From: Nemertoderma westbladi
Lineage: Eukaryota > Xenacoelomorpha > Nemertodermatida > Nemertodermatidae
Assembly: GCA_032718475.1 (NCBI GenBank)
Contig: JAUCBJ010007279.1
Coordinates: forward strand, 1 to 63,519
Direction: 5' to 3'
Length of the DNA: 63,519 nt
Shown: positions 45,301 through 54,938 of the stretch, piece by piece
Numbering within the stretch: the stretch's first letter is position 1
Layout: every line of letters starts with the position of its first letter
Notes under the pieces: model-generated
Database searches by the model: none
What the model was told of the DNA's origin: nothing
What the model saw: the letters and a program-made list of their open reading frames with translations, nothing else
Position numbers and translations under genes: made by a program

Positions 45301-46050
45301 AGTCTAGTGACTTGCCTCAGATTCACCAATGGCTTTGTTGGTCGGGGTGGAACATGAGAGTAGCCTCCAACTCCAGAATCCCTCTCCCCATCACAATCTG
45401 GCCTCCCTGGTGACCCAGGGTTTGGGCCAGAAAGGTCATCAGGAAAGGGACTCAAAGAATTGTTGACTGCTCTCTCTCCAGTAGGGGGTGAGACAGGCAG
45501 CCGGTCAGGAGTTAACTGACGCCTGTGAGGCCGATTGTGTCCGGTAATTCCACTGGCCTCTAGTGGCCGGACCTCCGCATTGCTAATGTAATCCATAGTG
45601 GGGGTTGGGGGGTGCTTTTTTGCCGAGTCAGCTCTCGGGGCAAATACCACACCCTGGTTTGCCATTCCACAGGGTGGGTGTCGCAATGGAGTCAGATATG
45701 AGGCCCATCACCCATATCTACTCTGGCGCACATGACCCACCATTGGCTGTTGCAGCTCATCTGCTGGGTCATGCCCTGTACCCTTGCTGCCAGGTGCAGG
45801 TCGCAGTGAAGTGCTCTCAGAGTGGACATGAGAACACTCTACTCCTGACCAGCCATTGGTAGATCACCATCTGCCTGGTCAGGCCATATACCCCTGCAGC
45901 CAAGTATATGGGTCCTTAATCCAGGACCAAGGGCGTCCTTATCCCAGAACGAAGGGGGTCCTAGTTACAGGACCAGATTTGCCCTAGTAAAAGGGGTCTA
46001 TGCAGCTACAGGTGGCACCTCCTTTATGCTGCATGGAGGTGGCAAGTTTT
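42322..46050 (-). mobile_element. APE-type LINE, near full length
   Basis: A non-LTR retrotransposon with 5' untranslated sequence, one long ORF, a short 3' end and a tail of TAG repeats (plus 42322-42337 read as ACT repeats). The 5' end is not exactly resolved and lies around 46.0-46.1 kb. It lies in the 3' region of the BEL element in the same orientation. Confidence 0.85.
42390..45665 (-). CDS. LINE endonuclease-reverse transcriptase, 1,091 aa
   Basis: Start chosen at the first in-frame ATG (MANQGVV). The N-terminal ~130 residues are low-complexity. An APE-like endonuclease follows, with QEHR (catalytic Glu), GDFNA and SDHRLI motifs. The reverse transcriptase has SFRGISLISIAAKLYNRIL, NGFRKGRGT, motif A FVDFFKAFDS, LQGDTLAPFLF and catalytic FADD. 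A C-terminal region carries RLRFAGHCFRREDQP and GGQPMTFLRRIL, of the kind seen in RTE- and CR1-related animal LINEs; the exact clade is not assigned. An extra T in a short T run shifts the last ~10 codons (ending FLAVQFC instead of the LWRCNF form of the other copies). The core looks intact, but the changed tail may affect function. Confidence 0.88.
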   Translation of the reverse strand: MANQGVVFAPRADSAKKHPPTPTMDYISNAEVRPLEASGITGHNRPHRRQLTPDRLPVSPPTGERAVNNSLSPFPDDLSGPNPGSPGRPDCDGERDSGVGGYSHVPPRPTKPLVNLRQVTRLASVNTLTLGSPMRQGELTALADKLSLSAVGVQEHRMQTGQTDEVLIKDMGGGWRLALASADDSGNGGIGLLMNPTAHAALDKIDQISNRIIRCHFSCSGRLAKKFPKVVLIVCYSPTSVAPVEEVENFYHNLQAATDGVDQHAFLTFLGDFNASLHQSPTSPWVYSNSVNRNSVHLQDFISGNGLFSAGTQFKKRTGKLWTHSGPSGHKSQIDHILFRRKYRSSIQDCNAFTLRPFSSDHRLIVAKVRLSLRASRTTKSALPRHDWSSLLQQPSVRSSFTLQLSNRYEALASEAADHCEGYTAFTEAVKLAAAETVPVYPRNRKRAPWTDNKIQKCRNDLHKAQKESRLKQTTAAKNAVKAASRSLNRQYSVNLQELINQQVDAINDADDSRQSSQAWKSINLLTGRKSQPTTKVKAESPADRLNGWKAHFEKLLNNDRVLPDNFIEVKVSESVLPDIPIGDISFAEVKAAAKSIKTNRASGVDGVPPEVFKIPECLKLIYPIIVDMYRTTRVPQEMKTNKLVPVPKKGNLTLYGSFRGISLISIAAKLYNRILLNRIRDPIERLLRGNQNGFRKGRGTMEPILALRRIIEELSKKKDRHLAVIFVDFFKAFDSVSRSRMFSILSLYGIPDEIIAAIRSVYDGSTTFVSTVDGDTEPFEVLWGVLQGDTLAPFLFIIVVDYVLRMSLDHHNDDGVMITPPTGSRSRGNPAKYLTDLDFADDLGVLSESLEGAQRLLSSLEHAASSVGLFINSRKTKILTVNFESPQQVCDRMSISSKDGMLEHVDDFCYLGSWIRKSGEDLRIRKGKAWAALNRLSRIWKSPRINRKLKVRLFRAAVVPVLLYGSPCWALTAEDTKSLDGTFTRMLRRVHCVKYNAHISNQTLYNIGGVSLVPPSLTLEQNRLRFAGHCFRREDQPVHNLVLWQPHGVNKHGGQPMTFLRRILKDTGLKDADDLANVMGDREFLAVQFC

Positions 46051-46886
46051 CTTGATCAATGACCTAGAATACCTGACCTTCTGGGGACACAAGATCCTTA
46101 ATTCTATGAAAATTGTCCTTTTAAGGATATCGGTAAATACTACGATATCTTAATTGACTAGAATTGTTGAAGGATCTGAATTTTACAGATTTTAATTTAT
46201 TAGATTTGCAAATATTAAATAATTAATATTTGAGATGGGCACCGATTTATTCCAGAACTTGTCTGGGGACGTTAACCACTGATTCTAGAATTTGTCTTTC
46301 AATTATATCGGTGGGTGCCGCGATATCTTAATCGACTAGAATTACAGATGGTCAAAGGGTTTAACAGATTTATTTTGCGTTATACGCTACTGTTAAAGGG
46401 ACATCACGCTACTATATGTATTATTTAATATACAGTATGAGAGTAATATTGCACGAAGCAATGTCAGTGTGAAGAGGCAAGTCGTTTCCAAGGTCTACCC
46501 AGAGCTTGGTTTAGCCGAGACACGAGGATCTGAACTTTGCATTCCTAATACTCTGCCTACCAATAATACTTGAATATAGTAGTGGCTTTATTGTACTTTA
46601 ATAAGTACAGACGTTTCATCTTACTGTAGTTACGTATTTATAGTATAATACGGACAGTAATGAAAGAGGAAAAAATTATTTCTTGCCGTCGCTCTACATA
46701 TATTATAAGTAATTACGCATGCAATAAACACGAATATATTGCACTATTCTACTAAGTAATCGCTAAATAACATTCTACTAAATTAAATAAAACGATTATA
46801 ATAAAATTACATAGTAATACATACATAAATATAAAAATAATAAAATAATATAAAATAATAGAGTCACATGCCCACTCCGAACGATA
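46051..46886 (-). repeat. BEL post-pol region with ~180-bp diverged tandem repeats
   Basis: TCTGGGGAC followed about 70 bp later by CGATATCTTAATYGACTAGA occurs near 46077/46141 and 46257/46321. A further TCTGGGGAC at 41311, on the far side of the LINEs, suggests that the LINEs landed in a third unit. The rest is AT-rich without genes. Confidence 0.55.
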
Positions 46887-49800
46887 TTAAGTAGGGGAGC
46901 CCCTAGATGTATGCTGGATTAGGGAAGTGGTCGTGGGAAGAGTTTCTTGCCTTCCATAGTTTCCGGAGAGCTCTCTGTCTCTTTCCAGTAAACATAAACG
47001 ACCCACTGGGCGGTTGAGCTGTTGAGTCTCAAAGACTATCCCTGGTTTCTTAAAGTTACGCCGCATGACGACGAGTTCTACTGATCGCACCAAACCATCA
47101 CTCGAGATATGAGTCTCGATGATACGTCCTGTTTGCCATCGCTTACGTGGGAGATCGGGGTCCACAATAAGCACCATGTCTCCAGCGCTGACGTTTTCTT
47201 GCTGCGCAAACCACTTAGTTCGAAGTTGTAGAGTGGGCAGGTAATGTTTCTCGAAATGGTCAGCGAAACGACGGGATAGCAACTGCATAAGTTGCCAGGT
47301 TCGACGGCAGTATTCGTCTCCGTCGGTGATCTCCGATCGTGGGAGCATGGCTACGGGTTTCTTCAGTAGAAAGTGCGCGGGTGTTAGCGCTTCCAGGGAA
47401 TCAGGACTTGTAGAGACTGGCATAAGTGGTCTTTCGTTGAGGTAGGCGGCGATTTCCTCCATTAACGTCCGCAATAGTTCGTCGGTGAGATAAGCGCGAC
47501 AAGGTACAATAAAGTGGAACGCAGTCTTCACGCTCCTAATCAATCTCTCCCAACTTCCTCCCCACCTAGGGGCGTCGGCGGCATTGAAGGTCCAGCTAGA
47601 CGCTGTTATCTTTAGCTGATCGTCCACCTGTCTTCCGTTCCAGTCCTTTACGTAAGCTTGAATTTCGTTGTTGGCGCCAATGAAGTTCGTTCCCTTATCC
47701 GATCTCATCGTGTTACTGGTTCCGAAGCGAGCGATCTGTCGTCGTAAACTCAACACGAAGCTGTTGGTGGATAGATCGTTTACCATATCGAGATGGATAG
47801 CTCTACAAGTCATACAAACGAATATGACACACCATCTCTTGACTATAGTCCGGGCACGATATACTTCAATAGGGCCAAATAAATCCCCACCGGTATTAGT
47901 AAAGGGTGGTTCATAGAAGCTTACTCTTTCCCTAGGTAATTCTGCCTCTCGCTGTGTCAAAGGCCTACTGAATGCTTTCCTACAGGGTATGCAGTTCCTG
48001 AGAACTTGGTTCAGAGCCCTACGGGGTTTATAAAAATAGTAGCGAGTTCGAATTTCGCTCAGAACTCGTTCCCTTCCAGCATGATACAGTTTGCTATGAA
48101 CATCTACAATGATTTTGATTTGTATGTCAAGATTTCTAATGATTATGGGAAATTTAGTGTCAAAGGACAATGGGGCGTTGGTAAGCCTGCCTCCAACACG
48201 TATTAACCCATCTATCATGGTACTAGAGAAGCGATCCCTTAAGCGCATCTGCGGATTTCTTAACAACAGGAAATACTTATCGGAATCCTCATAGCATTGT
48301 AGGAGTCTCAGCATCTGTTTATTGGTTTCATCATGCTCCTGGTAACTGATCTTCTCCTTTAGAAACCTGTCGGATATCTTGTATTTGGGAAGATCTTTAA
48401 CAACATGGACTCGTGCAGATGTTAATGGAGCATCATCACCATTGGTCTTTGTCCCGGAGTAACAATGATGAAAACATCGTTTTAAATATGTGACAGCTTT
48501 ACAGAGCCGATTCCAGGAACTGTAGTGACGTATCACTCTCTGCAGGAGAGGTGAGAGTCCTTGCGAGATATCTGGTATTCCAGATTTCCAATCCTTGTCA
48601 CGGATTTCCAAGACTTCTTTATCCGTGGCGGTGGGTTTCTGATCCAAAGCATCCTCTCCGGAAGTAAATAATACAGATAGATCAACCGCAGGTTTAAACA
48701 ACTTCGATTTACTCGCTCGAGTTTTGGGTTTAACTTTCTCCGCTCCCTTGGCCTGTCTGATCTCTGCTGTTGTGAGATGGGGAGGCCATTCTTCTTCTTC
48801 TCTGTAGAGAAAGTCGGGTCCACCTAACCATTCGGGAGTATTTACCAATTCCCTTGGAGTCGCTCCTCGGGAAGCGATGTCTGCCGGATTAATCGTTCCG
48901 GGGCAATGTCTCCATTGATCCATCGTCGTGCGACTAAGTATGATGGCTACTCTGTTGGTAACGAAGACGCTGAACTGACAGACTTCATTGGTTATATATT
49001 CTAACACGAGTAAAGCGTCGGTCCAATAGACAGTTTTCTCTAATGGATAGTCAATCTGTTCTGTTACATTCCGGCCGATGGCTGTAGCGTATAGAGCCGC
49101 CTTTAACTCCGCTCGAGGAACTTTCAACTTGTTGTTGATTAATGCCTTAGAAGTAACCAAGGCGACTTTGATTCCATCCGGAGTTTCCACTCTTAGGTAG
49201 GCTACTATACCTATTCCCATATCGCTGGCGTCTCCAAACACATGGAGTTGATAGGAATACGTAGGGAGAACATGACCAAAATATGAACGGGAAATTATAA
49301 AATCCTCGATAGCCGGCAGAGAATCTTCCCATTTCATCCACTTCTTTAATAATTCTCCCTTAAGTGGATCGTCCCATGAGTGGTTTTCAAGCCACATTTG
49401 TTGTACCAAACTCCGAGCAATCAATATAACTGGGCTAATAAATCCCAATGGATCGAAATAAGTGCTCAGTATACTTAAGCAAATCCGTTTGGTTCGAACT
49501 GGATTATCTCGCTGTTTTAGCTGGAAAAACAGGATATCTCTCTCTGTGTCCCATTTCAAGCCGAGTGTCTTGGTTTCTGGCAGATCATCTTTGATCAAAT
49601 CTAGATCTTTCGCCCCTCGATCTTCCGCAGGGATCGACTCCAGAAACTCACGGGAGTTGCTGGTGAATTTCGTTAATCGAAACCCACCTCTTTTTAAGCA
49701 CTCTACCGTTCCTTTAGCGACCTCAATGGCTTCTTCAACTGATGGAAGGGACTTCAGATTATCGTCCATGTATATGTCTCGCTTGATGTTGTCGATCACT

Positions 49801-52800
49801 TCCTTAGAGAAGGCCTCTCGGTTGTCCTCTGCAGTGGTACGCACTACCGAACAGGCGTTGGAAGGGCTTGAGATTATCCCAAAGGCCTGGATGGTCATCC
49901 AGTACTCCACCGGTTTCTGGTTGAGGTCTCCTTCGGGCCACCACAGAAATCGTAGACTATCTCGATCCCTATCTAACACCTTGACTTGTAAGAACATGCC
50001 TTCTATATCGGAGGCGAAAGCAATCGAATATTGTCTCAATCTTAAAAGAATTCCCAACAAAGATTGAAGTAAGTTGGGTCCGGGTAACAATTCAGAGTTA
50101 AGGGATTGACCCATGTAAAGAGCGGAGCCATCAAACACTACTCTCACTTCATGTGGTTTACCGGGTTTAGGAACGTAATGGTGAGTTAGGTAATACGTTC
50201 TTTCAGTCACAGGTGTTTCTTCCGGTACTCTCTCCGCGTATCCCTTACTAATAAATTTCTCCAGCTGTGTTTGATACATTTCTTTAGCTGAAGAATTAGC
50301 CGTAAGGCGTCGATGGAGTTGCGCGATTCTTTTTTCCGCCAAGGGTCTGTTATTGATGAACTTCGGTTCTCTCTTGCGGAAAGGTAGACCGACTTCATAC
50401 CTACCTTGATCTTTGAGGAAACGTGTAGTTGTCTCTTGGATCTGCTTGGCCCTTTCCTCTTCCACCGATAAGGCTTTATCGTAGGAATTGGGCTCTACCG
50501 CCTCTTGCGTAAAGAATCGTACGGCATGTTCATCTCGAGTCTTGGCATTACAACGCTCAATGACGTCATTTAACTCGTCGTTATAAGCTTCTCGTTCAGA
50601 TGGATAGAGAAGTTGACATAAGTTCACTTGGTTTTGCCAAGCCTCGTTTTCCTTAAGGAGATCGATGGTATTCTCCTCATCAAAAAGCTGGTGAACGTCG
50701 TCGTTATCTGAGGAGTATGGAGTTCCCTCAGTTAAATCGTCTCCCTCACTAGTATCATCTTCCCATTCACTCACCTGGCAGACGCGCTCTTGCGGTAGTC
50801 TTTCTCTGAGTGTTCTTCGGGAAGGTCCAGTAAGGTACCAACCTACTCTAGTTCTTACCGCATAGGTCTGAAGTGGTTGCGGTTGAGCAGGTCGTTTCTC
50901 TAATGTCTCCAGCGCCTCGTGCGCGTTTTGACCGATGAGTATTTCCACTCCAGGGTAATCGGTGTCGAATCTAGGTATTTCCATCTGCTGGGCGAAATCG
51001 TCCTCGTCCCAGTTATAAGGTTCCACTTGAGTGGTAGCAAAGTTCTTAATTGCCACCATTTTCACTGACCCTATGCTATGTTCTCCTAGTTCGTCCTGGG
51101 GGGTGGACAACGCTCCTACATAATAATCCGCTGTTACTGTAGATTTCCGAACTTGCATAATGCCTGACATGTTTAGTTTAGTTCGGAACTTGGGTTGTCC
51201 AGCAAATATGTCTTCGGCTAGCTCTTTGTCGATGAATGTCCCTGTACTACCGGAGTCAAGGAGGGCGTTCACTACATAACTCCTTTTAGGTCCGTGAACC
51301 CTTACTTGCACCACAGGAAACTCTCGGATCCCTACATTAGAAGATGGCGCTTTCCAAGATGGTTGTCGATCAGAAGTAGTTAGAGTGAGGTCGCTGTCTG
51401 TATCTTTTTCATATGTGAGTGCTCGATACACTGCGGTATTTATCATGTAACAGGATTCGTTTTCGTCGGAGAACTCGTCCGTGTAGAATCCTTCCATCTC
51501 AGATTGATCAGTGTCGTTCACATCACTGAATTGGACATGTAGTTCGGAATCACTTACCTGATTCGGACTATTTCGCTCGAATTCAGCATGCAACAAGGTA
51601 TGATGTTTCGCACCACACTTTGCACACTTTATGTTAGAGTAACAGGTTCGCCGTTGGTGTCCTGGTCTGAGGCAATTATAACATAACCGCTTATCCCACA
51701 TAACTTCTCGTCTCTCCGTTAATGATTTCTTCAGGAACTCATCACACATATTCAAACGGTGGGTCCCGTCACATAACGCACATTTCGGTTTGATGTTACT
51801 TACTTTATTTTGGGTAACATTGTGCACTCTCGTTCTTTCTTCGGGCTTTCTCACCTGAATTCTCTTGGGAGACGTAGGAGGGGTTTTCCGTACCGGTTCC
51901 CTTCTGTCATTGGGTCGAGACTTGGATTTACTTACCTGGTCTTTAGGCATTTTATTGACATAATAAGATCTATCAGTGTCTTTCCCGCTATCCTCCCCTT
52001 GGGAAGTTTGGCTTTCGCCATCGTCTGTATAACACACTGGTGTTACTTTTCTCCTGGAAAGGGGTTTTTCACTTACCTTGTTTTCCGGTGTCTTCTCTCT
52101 GGATTGCTTGAGGAGTTGCAATTTCACTTCTCCATCCAAGAATGACATGAGATCAGCCATGGTAGGGTCTCGTCGTTGTTGTTCCATCATATATAGTACT
52201 TTCTTATCCCAGCGTGTGCCTACCCCACCTTTCGGTAAAGTAGAAGCCACAGCTCCAATGACCATAGAACTTTGGTATTCCTGAGACTTACCTAACCAAT
52301 CTAATTGTCTACAGATCTCTTGAATCTCGTCGGAAAACTCTATTATCCCACTGCTGATGAACTTTCTGGGCGCTACTAATTTTGCATATAAATACTTAGC
52401 GATATTATTCCTATTACCATACCTGATGTTTAGTGTGTCCCAAACTTGTCTTAATCCGTCTGGATGTCCAATAAACTTTAACGCCATTGACTTGGGAGAT
52501 CCTTCCAAGCACTCGATGAGGAATCTAAGTTTCTCTCCATTAGATAGTACAGAGTTCTGTATGTTATCTTTGTAATATTCATTAAAAGGTAACCATTTCA
52601 TCTCATCTCCATTGAACTTGACGATCTCTCCCACCTTTACCACTTGCCGGGCTTCGGTTCTAGCCATTTGACGCGTAAAACTTTCTTGGGCCATCGTGTT
52701 ATTCAATATCGAGTTATCGGTATATAAATTTCTCGGATTATGATCAGGTCTATAGGGAATGTCATTATCAACAGGTCTATAACTACCCTTAATAGGGTTC

Positions 52801-54014
52801 ACTATAGGAGTTTCTACTTCGCTAGCAGTATATATGCGTGTAGGCTCCACACCTTGCGCATGAAATACTTCAGACCTAACAGGTTGACACATTGTTACCG
52901 AGGGTGGTGGTATACCCCTTTGTGTATTTACTAATTTATCGCGTTCTAGCGCGATACTTTGCTGCACTTCTTGCAACTCTAGTCTACTTTCCCTTACTGT
53001 GCCCTTGAATTGCTGAACAGTCTCCTGCATCTGCTCGAGCAGGAGATCCATCCCCCGTCGTCTCTCATCCACCCATTCGACCACCGAAGCGGGAGTCGCC
53101 AACGTTGTAGCGGGCGGACGAGGGACAACGGGCGACAAATCATGAATATTTCGCTCGGGGTCCAGGACCTGAACTGTCTCATGGGCTGTTCTACTGGGCA
53201 CAGGTAGCTTAGTGCTGTGTAGAGGGAATTTAGAGGTAGCTTCAGGGAGCACAGGTGTGTCTATCACCGAAGGGGTGATTTCAAGAACAGGCCTAATTAT
53301 TTCAGGCTCATCTACTATAGTAGGGAGTCTTTCTATTTTAATTATTTGGTCTGTGGGTTCTGTACTACCTAAGTTGGTGTTATTTAGTTGCCTTCTAACA
53401 GCTGGAGGCAAATCAGGCAATTTCTGACGGTGGGACATTCTTTTACGTCTGCTTAGGCGAGATCGATTTCCTCCGCCTTCAAGATCGGTGGTATCGCCTT
53501 CCTCAGATGATGTATAACCTTGGCGTTTGGAAGTAGATCGACTCATCGTCTGCATTCGGCTATCCGTTAACCGTTTATTTATACTATCTTGACTTTCCTG
53601 AATATTTTCCAACGCTAGCTGGGCGATCTCGTCAGACACTCTCCTTTCTGCTTCTGCCAATGCCTCCGCCGCTTTTCTTTCTGCCTCTGCCACCTTTCTT
53701 TCTACTTCTGCCGCCTTTTTTGCCGCTTCCACTGCCGCTGCCGCTTTTCCCGCTGTTTCTGCCTTTCGGTCCTCTATCTGTTTTTTCTTGACTTGTTCTT
53801 CCTGGGCTCTAGCGATGCGGAGTTGTTCATCAAATTTAGCTTGATTTGCAGCTAACATTTCAGCATCAATTGCGTCCAACACGTGCTTGGTTCCTTCACT
53901 ATTAGGGGAAAGTCCAGCCAGCCGTCTTCTCAACTCCTCGTCTCCTAGGAATCTCTGATAGTCTGACAGATAGATATCAATGTTGTCTCTCGGTCGCGGT
54001 CTCTCTGCTCTCAC
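46887..54014 (-). CDS. pol: BEL/Pao polyprotein (gag C-part, protease, RT, RNase H, integrase)
   Basis: 2,375 codons following the TAA at 54015 in the same frame; the first codon is GTG, not ATG. Domains in order: an Ala/Glu/Lys-rich coiled coil (about 70-135); a DUF1759-type gag region (about 465-640); a CCHC knuckle CYNCLRPGHQRRTC (778-791) followed by a second Cys/His motif; an aspartic protease with DSGST (D920); a reverse transcriptase with D1336 (ASDIEGMF) and YMDD (Y1415); the Pao-type YFDPLGFISP segment; RNase H (D1595); an integrase zinc-binding site H1973, H1978, C2008, C2011; an integrase core with D2044, D2106 and E2156; and a DUF5641-type C-terminal region. All catalytic residues checked are present. 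The usual SDNGTNF reads SDKGTNF, and the RNase H TDS/SDS motif reads TDA. Confidence 0.95.
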   Translation of the reverse strand: MRAERPRPRDNIDIYLSDYQRFLGDEELRRRLAGLSPNSEGTKHVLDAIDAEMLAANQAKFDEQLRIARAQEEQVKKKQIEDRKAETAGKAAAAVEAAKKAAEVERKVAEAERKAAEALAEAERRVSDEIAQLALENIQESQDSINKRLTDSRMQTMSRSTSKRQGYTSSEEGDTTDLEGGGNRSRLSRRKRMSHRQKLPDLPPAVRRQLNNTNLGSTEPTDQIIKIERLPTIVDEPEIIRPVLEITPSVIDTPVLPEATSKFPLHSTKLPVPSRTAHETVQVLDPERNIHDLSPVVPRPPATTLATPASVVEWVDERRRGMDLLLEQMQETVQQFKGTVRESRLELQEVQQSIALERDKLVNTQRGIPPPSVTMCQPVRSEVFHAQGVEPTRIYTASEVETPIVNPIKGSYRPVDNDIPYRPDHNPRNLYTDNSILNNTMAQESFTRQMARTEARQVVKVGEIVKFNGDEMKWLPFNEYYKDNIQNSVLSNGEKLRFLIECLEGSPKSMALKFIGHPDGLRQVWDTLNIRYGNRNNIAKYLYAKLVAPRKFISSGIIEFSDEIQEICRQLDWLGKSQEYQSSMVIGAVASTLPKGGVGTRWDKKVLYMMEQQRRDPTMADLMSFLDGEVKLQLLKQSREKTPENKVSEKPLSRRKVTPVCYTDDGESQTSQGEDSGKDTDRSYYVNKMPKDQVSKSKSRPNDRREPVRKTPPTSPKRIQVRKPEERTRVHNVTQNKVSNIKPKCALCDGTHRLNMCDEFLKKSLTERREVMWDKRLCYNCLRPGHQRRTCYSNIKCAKCGAKHHTLLHAEFERNSPNQVSDSELHVQFSDVNDTDQSEMEGFYTDEFSDENESCYMINTAVYRALTYEKDTDSDLTLTTSDRQPSWKAPSSNVGIREFPVVQVRVHGPKRSYVVNALLDSGSTGTFIDKELAEDIFAGQPKFRTKLNMSGIMQVRKSTVTADYYVGALSTPQDELGEHSIGSVKMVAIKNFATTQVEPYNWDEDDFAQQMEIPRFDTDYPGVEILIGQNAHEALETLEKRPAQPQPLQTYAVRTRVGWYLTGPSRRTLRERLPQERVCQVSEWEDDTSEGDDLTEGTPYSSDNDDVHQLFDEENTIDLLKENEAWQNQVNLCQLLYPSEREAYNDELNDVIERCNAKTRDEHAVRFFTQEAVEPNSYDKALSVEEERAKQIQETTTRFLKDQGRYEVGLPFRKREPKFINNRPLAEKRIAQLHRRLTANSSAKEMYQTQLEKFISKGYAERVPEETPVTERTYYLTHHYVPKPGKPHEVRVVFDGSALYMGQSLNSELLPGPNLLQSLLGILLRLRQYSIAFASDIEGMFLQVKVLDRDRDSLRFLWWPEGDLNQKPVEYWMTIQAFGIISSPSNACSVVRTTAEDNREAFSKEVIDNIKRDIYMDDNLKSLPSVEEAIEVAKGTVECLKRGGFRLTKFTSNSREFLESIPAEDRGAKDLDLIKDDLPETKTLGLKWDTERDILFFQLKQRDNPVRTKRICLSILSTYFDPLGFISPVILIARSLVQQMWLENHSWDDPLKGELLKKWMKWEDSLPAIEDFIISRSYFGHVLPTYSYQLHVFGDASDMGIGIVAYLRVETPDGIKVALVTSKALINNKLKVPRAELKAALYATAIGRNVTEQIDYPLEKTVYWTDALLVLEYITNEVCQFSVFVTNRVAIILSRTTMDQWRHCPGTINPADIASRGATPRELVNTPEWLGGPDFLYREEEEWPPHLTTAEIRQAKGAEKVKPKTRASKSKLFKPAVDLSVLFTSGEDALDQKPTATDKEVLEIRDKDWKSGIPDISQGLSPLLQRVIRHYSSWNRLCKAVTYLKRCFHHCYSGTKTNGDDAPLTSARVHVVKDLPKYKISDRFLKEKISYQEHDETNKQMLRLLQCYEDSDKYFLLLRNPQMRLRDRFSSTMIDGLIRVGGRLTNAPLSFDTKFPIIIRNLDIQIKIIVDVHSKLYHAGRERVLSEIRTRYYFYKPRRALNQVLRNCIPCRKAFSRPLTQREAELPRERVSFYEPPFTNTGGDLFGPIEVYRARTIVKRWCVIFVCMTCRAIHLDMVNDLSTNSFVLSLRRQIARFGTSNTMRSDKGTNFIGANNEIQAYVKDWNGRQVDDQLKITASSWTFNAADAPRWGGSWERLIRSVKTAFHFIVPCRAYLTDELLRTLMEEIAAYLNERPLMPVSTSPDSLEALTPAHFLLKKPVAMLPRSEITDGDEYCRRTWQLMQLLSRRFADHFEKHYLPTLQLRTKWFAQQENVSAGDMVLIVDPDLPRKRWQTGRIIETHISSDGLVRSVELVVMRRNFKKPGIVFETQQLNRPVGRLCLLERDRELSGNYGRQETLPTTTSLIQHTSRGSPT

Positions 54015-54938
54015 TTAACTTTCCACTTGAGAAAAGGTGGCATCGGTTGATTCTTCGTAGGTTGGTCGCTCAGCCAACCGGGATTTCCACTGGGCTGTTT
54101 CTTGAACTTTGAGACCTACCCGCTGGAACCAAGTCTTGACAGCAACTTGCAACGACGTGTCTTGTTTTCTTTTAGAAGCTTCCTCAAAAGCCGATAAGAT
54201 TAGCCTGATTCGTAGAATTCTTTCTCTAACTTGATAAAGCAGCTGTCCCTGCTCTTGAGGTCCTTGTGGTTGTTGAAACAGTAGTTTTTCTAATCGCTCC
54301 ATGGAGCTGAAAAATCCCTGTACGTATCCGGCTGCGGACCTCTTCCACACCGCTGGATCGATGGTTTCCTTAGTTACTCCCATCCTGTGTATATCTTCCC
54401 AGACAGCTTCTGATAAATCAAACGGGAGTCCGGGTCCGGGGAAGTTCCATTGCGACTCGACAATAGACTTCAGCTCTTCTCTTGTGTATCCCGCGTAACT
54501 ATCTTTAGTTGATCGTTGACTTCTCGCCCAATCGATCTGGTGTTCTTCCACCGCGATCAATATCCTAGTGAGTACGGCTGCAGGAAGGATGAGAAGGGGA
54601 TCCGAATAAACCGCATCCGTCATCTTTGCTCCGCTCTCGGGTGTCAGCTCTACAGTATCCTCACTACTGGAGCTGTCGGGCCGTTGAGAAATAAGTTCTT
54701 GGCTTGCGGGTTGTTGTTGTTCTGCTGCTTCTTGGTCCCGCTTGACCTGAGCTCGAGTGCCTATGATAGACCTACGGTGTTGGATTAGCCTAGGGTCTGA
54801 TATTACTACAGGAGGGATGACCTTCCTCACAGTAGGAGGTGAACTGAACTTAGGTCTAGACGGTTCTACACCTCTATCTGAGTCGCAGATAGTTACATCT
54901 AATAAACTGTCTGACAGGTTCTGCTTAGTATCAGACAT
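54015..54938 (-). CDS. gag: BEL N-terminal gag segment, 307 aa
   Basis: ATG at 54938 (MSDTKQNLSD) to TAA at 54015. It is in the same reading frame as the downstream polyprotein and separated only by that stop codon, so in relatives it would be the N-terminus of one gag-pol protein. It is rich in Ser, Gln and Glu with a helical C-terminal half and has no domain I can name. The stop could be a recent nonsense change or a programmed readthrough site; the context is AGT-TAA-GTG. Confidence 0.85.
   Translation of the reverse strand: MSDTKQNLSDSLLDVTICDSDRGVEPSRPKFSSPPTVRKVIPPVVISDPRLIQHRRSIIGTRAQVKRDQEAAEQQQPASQELISQRPDSSSSEDTVELTPESGAKMTDAVYSDPLLILPAAVLTRILIAVEEHQIDWARSQRSTKDSYAGYTREELKSIVESQWNFPGPGLPFDLSEAVWEDIHRMGVTKETIDPAVWKRSAAGYVQGFFSSMERLEKLLFQQPQGPQEQGQLLYQVRERILRIRLILSAFEEASKRKQDTSLQVAVKTWFQRVGLKVQETAQWKSRLAERPTYEESTDATFSQVES

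Noticed and set aside
46248-46268. LINE target duplication with 41304-41322 (TCTGGGGAC region)
   Set aside because: The two segments are similar (about 20 of 22 bases), but the same motif is part of a local tandem repeat, so the match does not define the LINE's 5' end.
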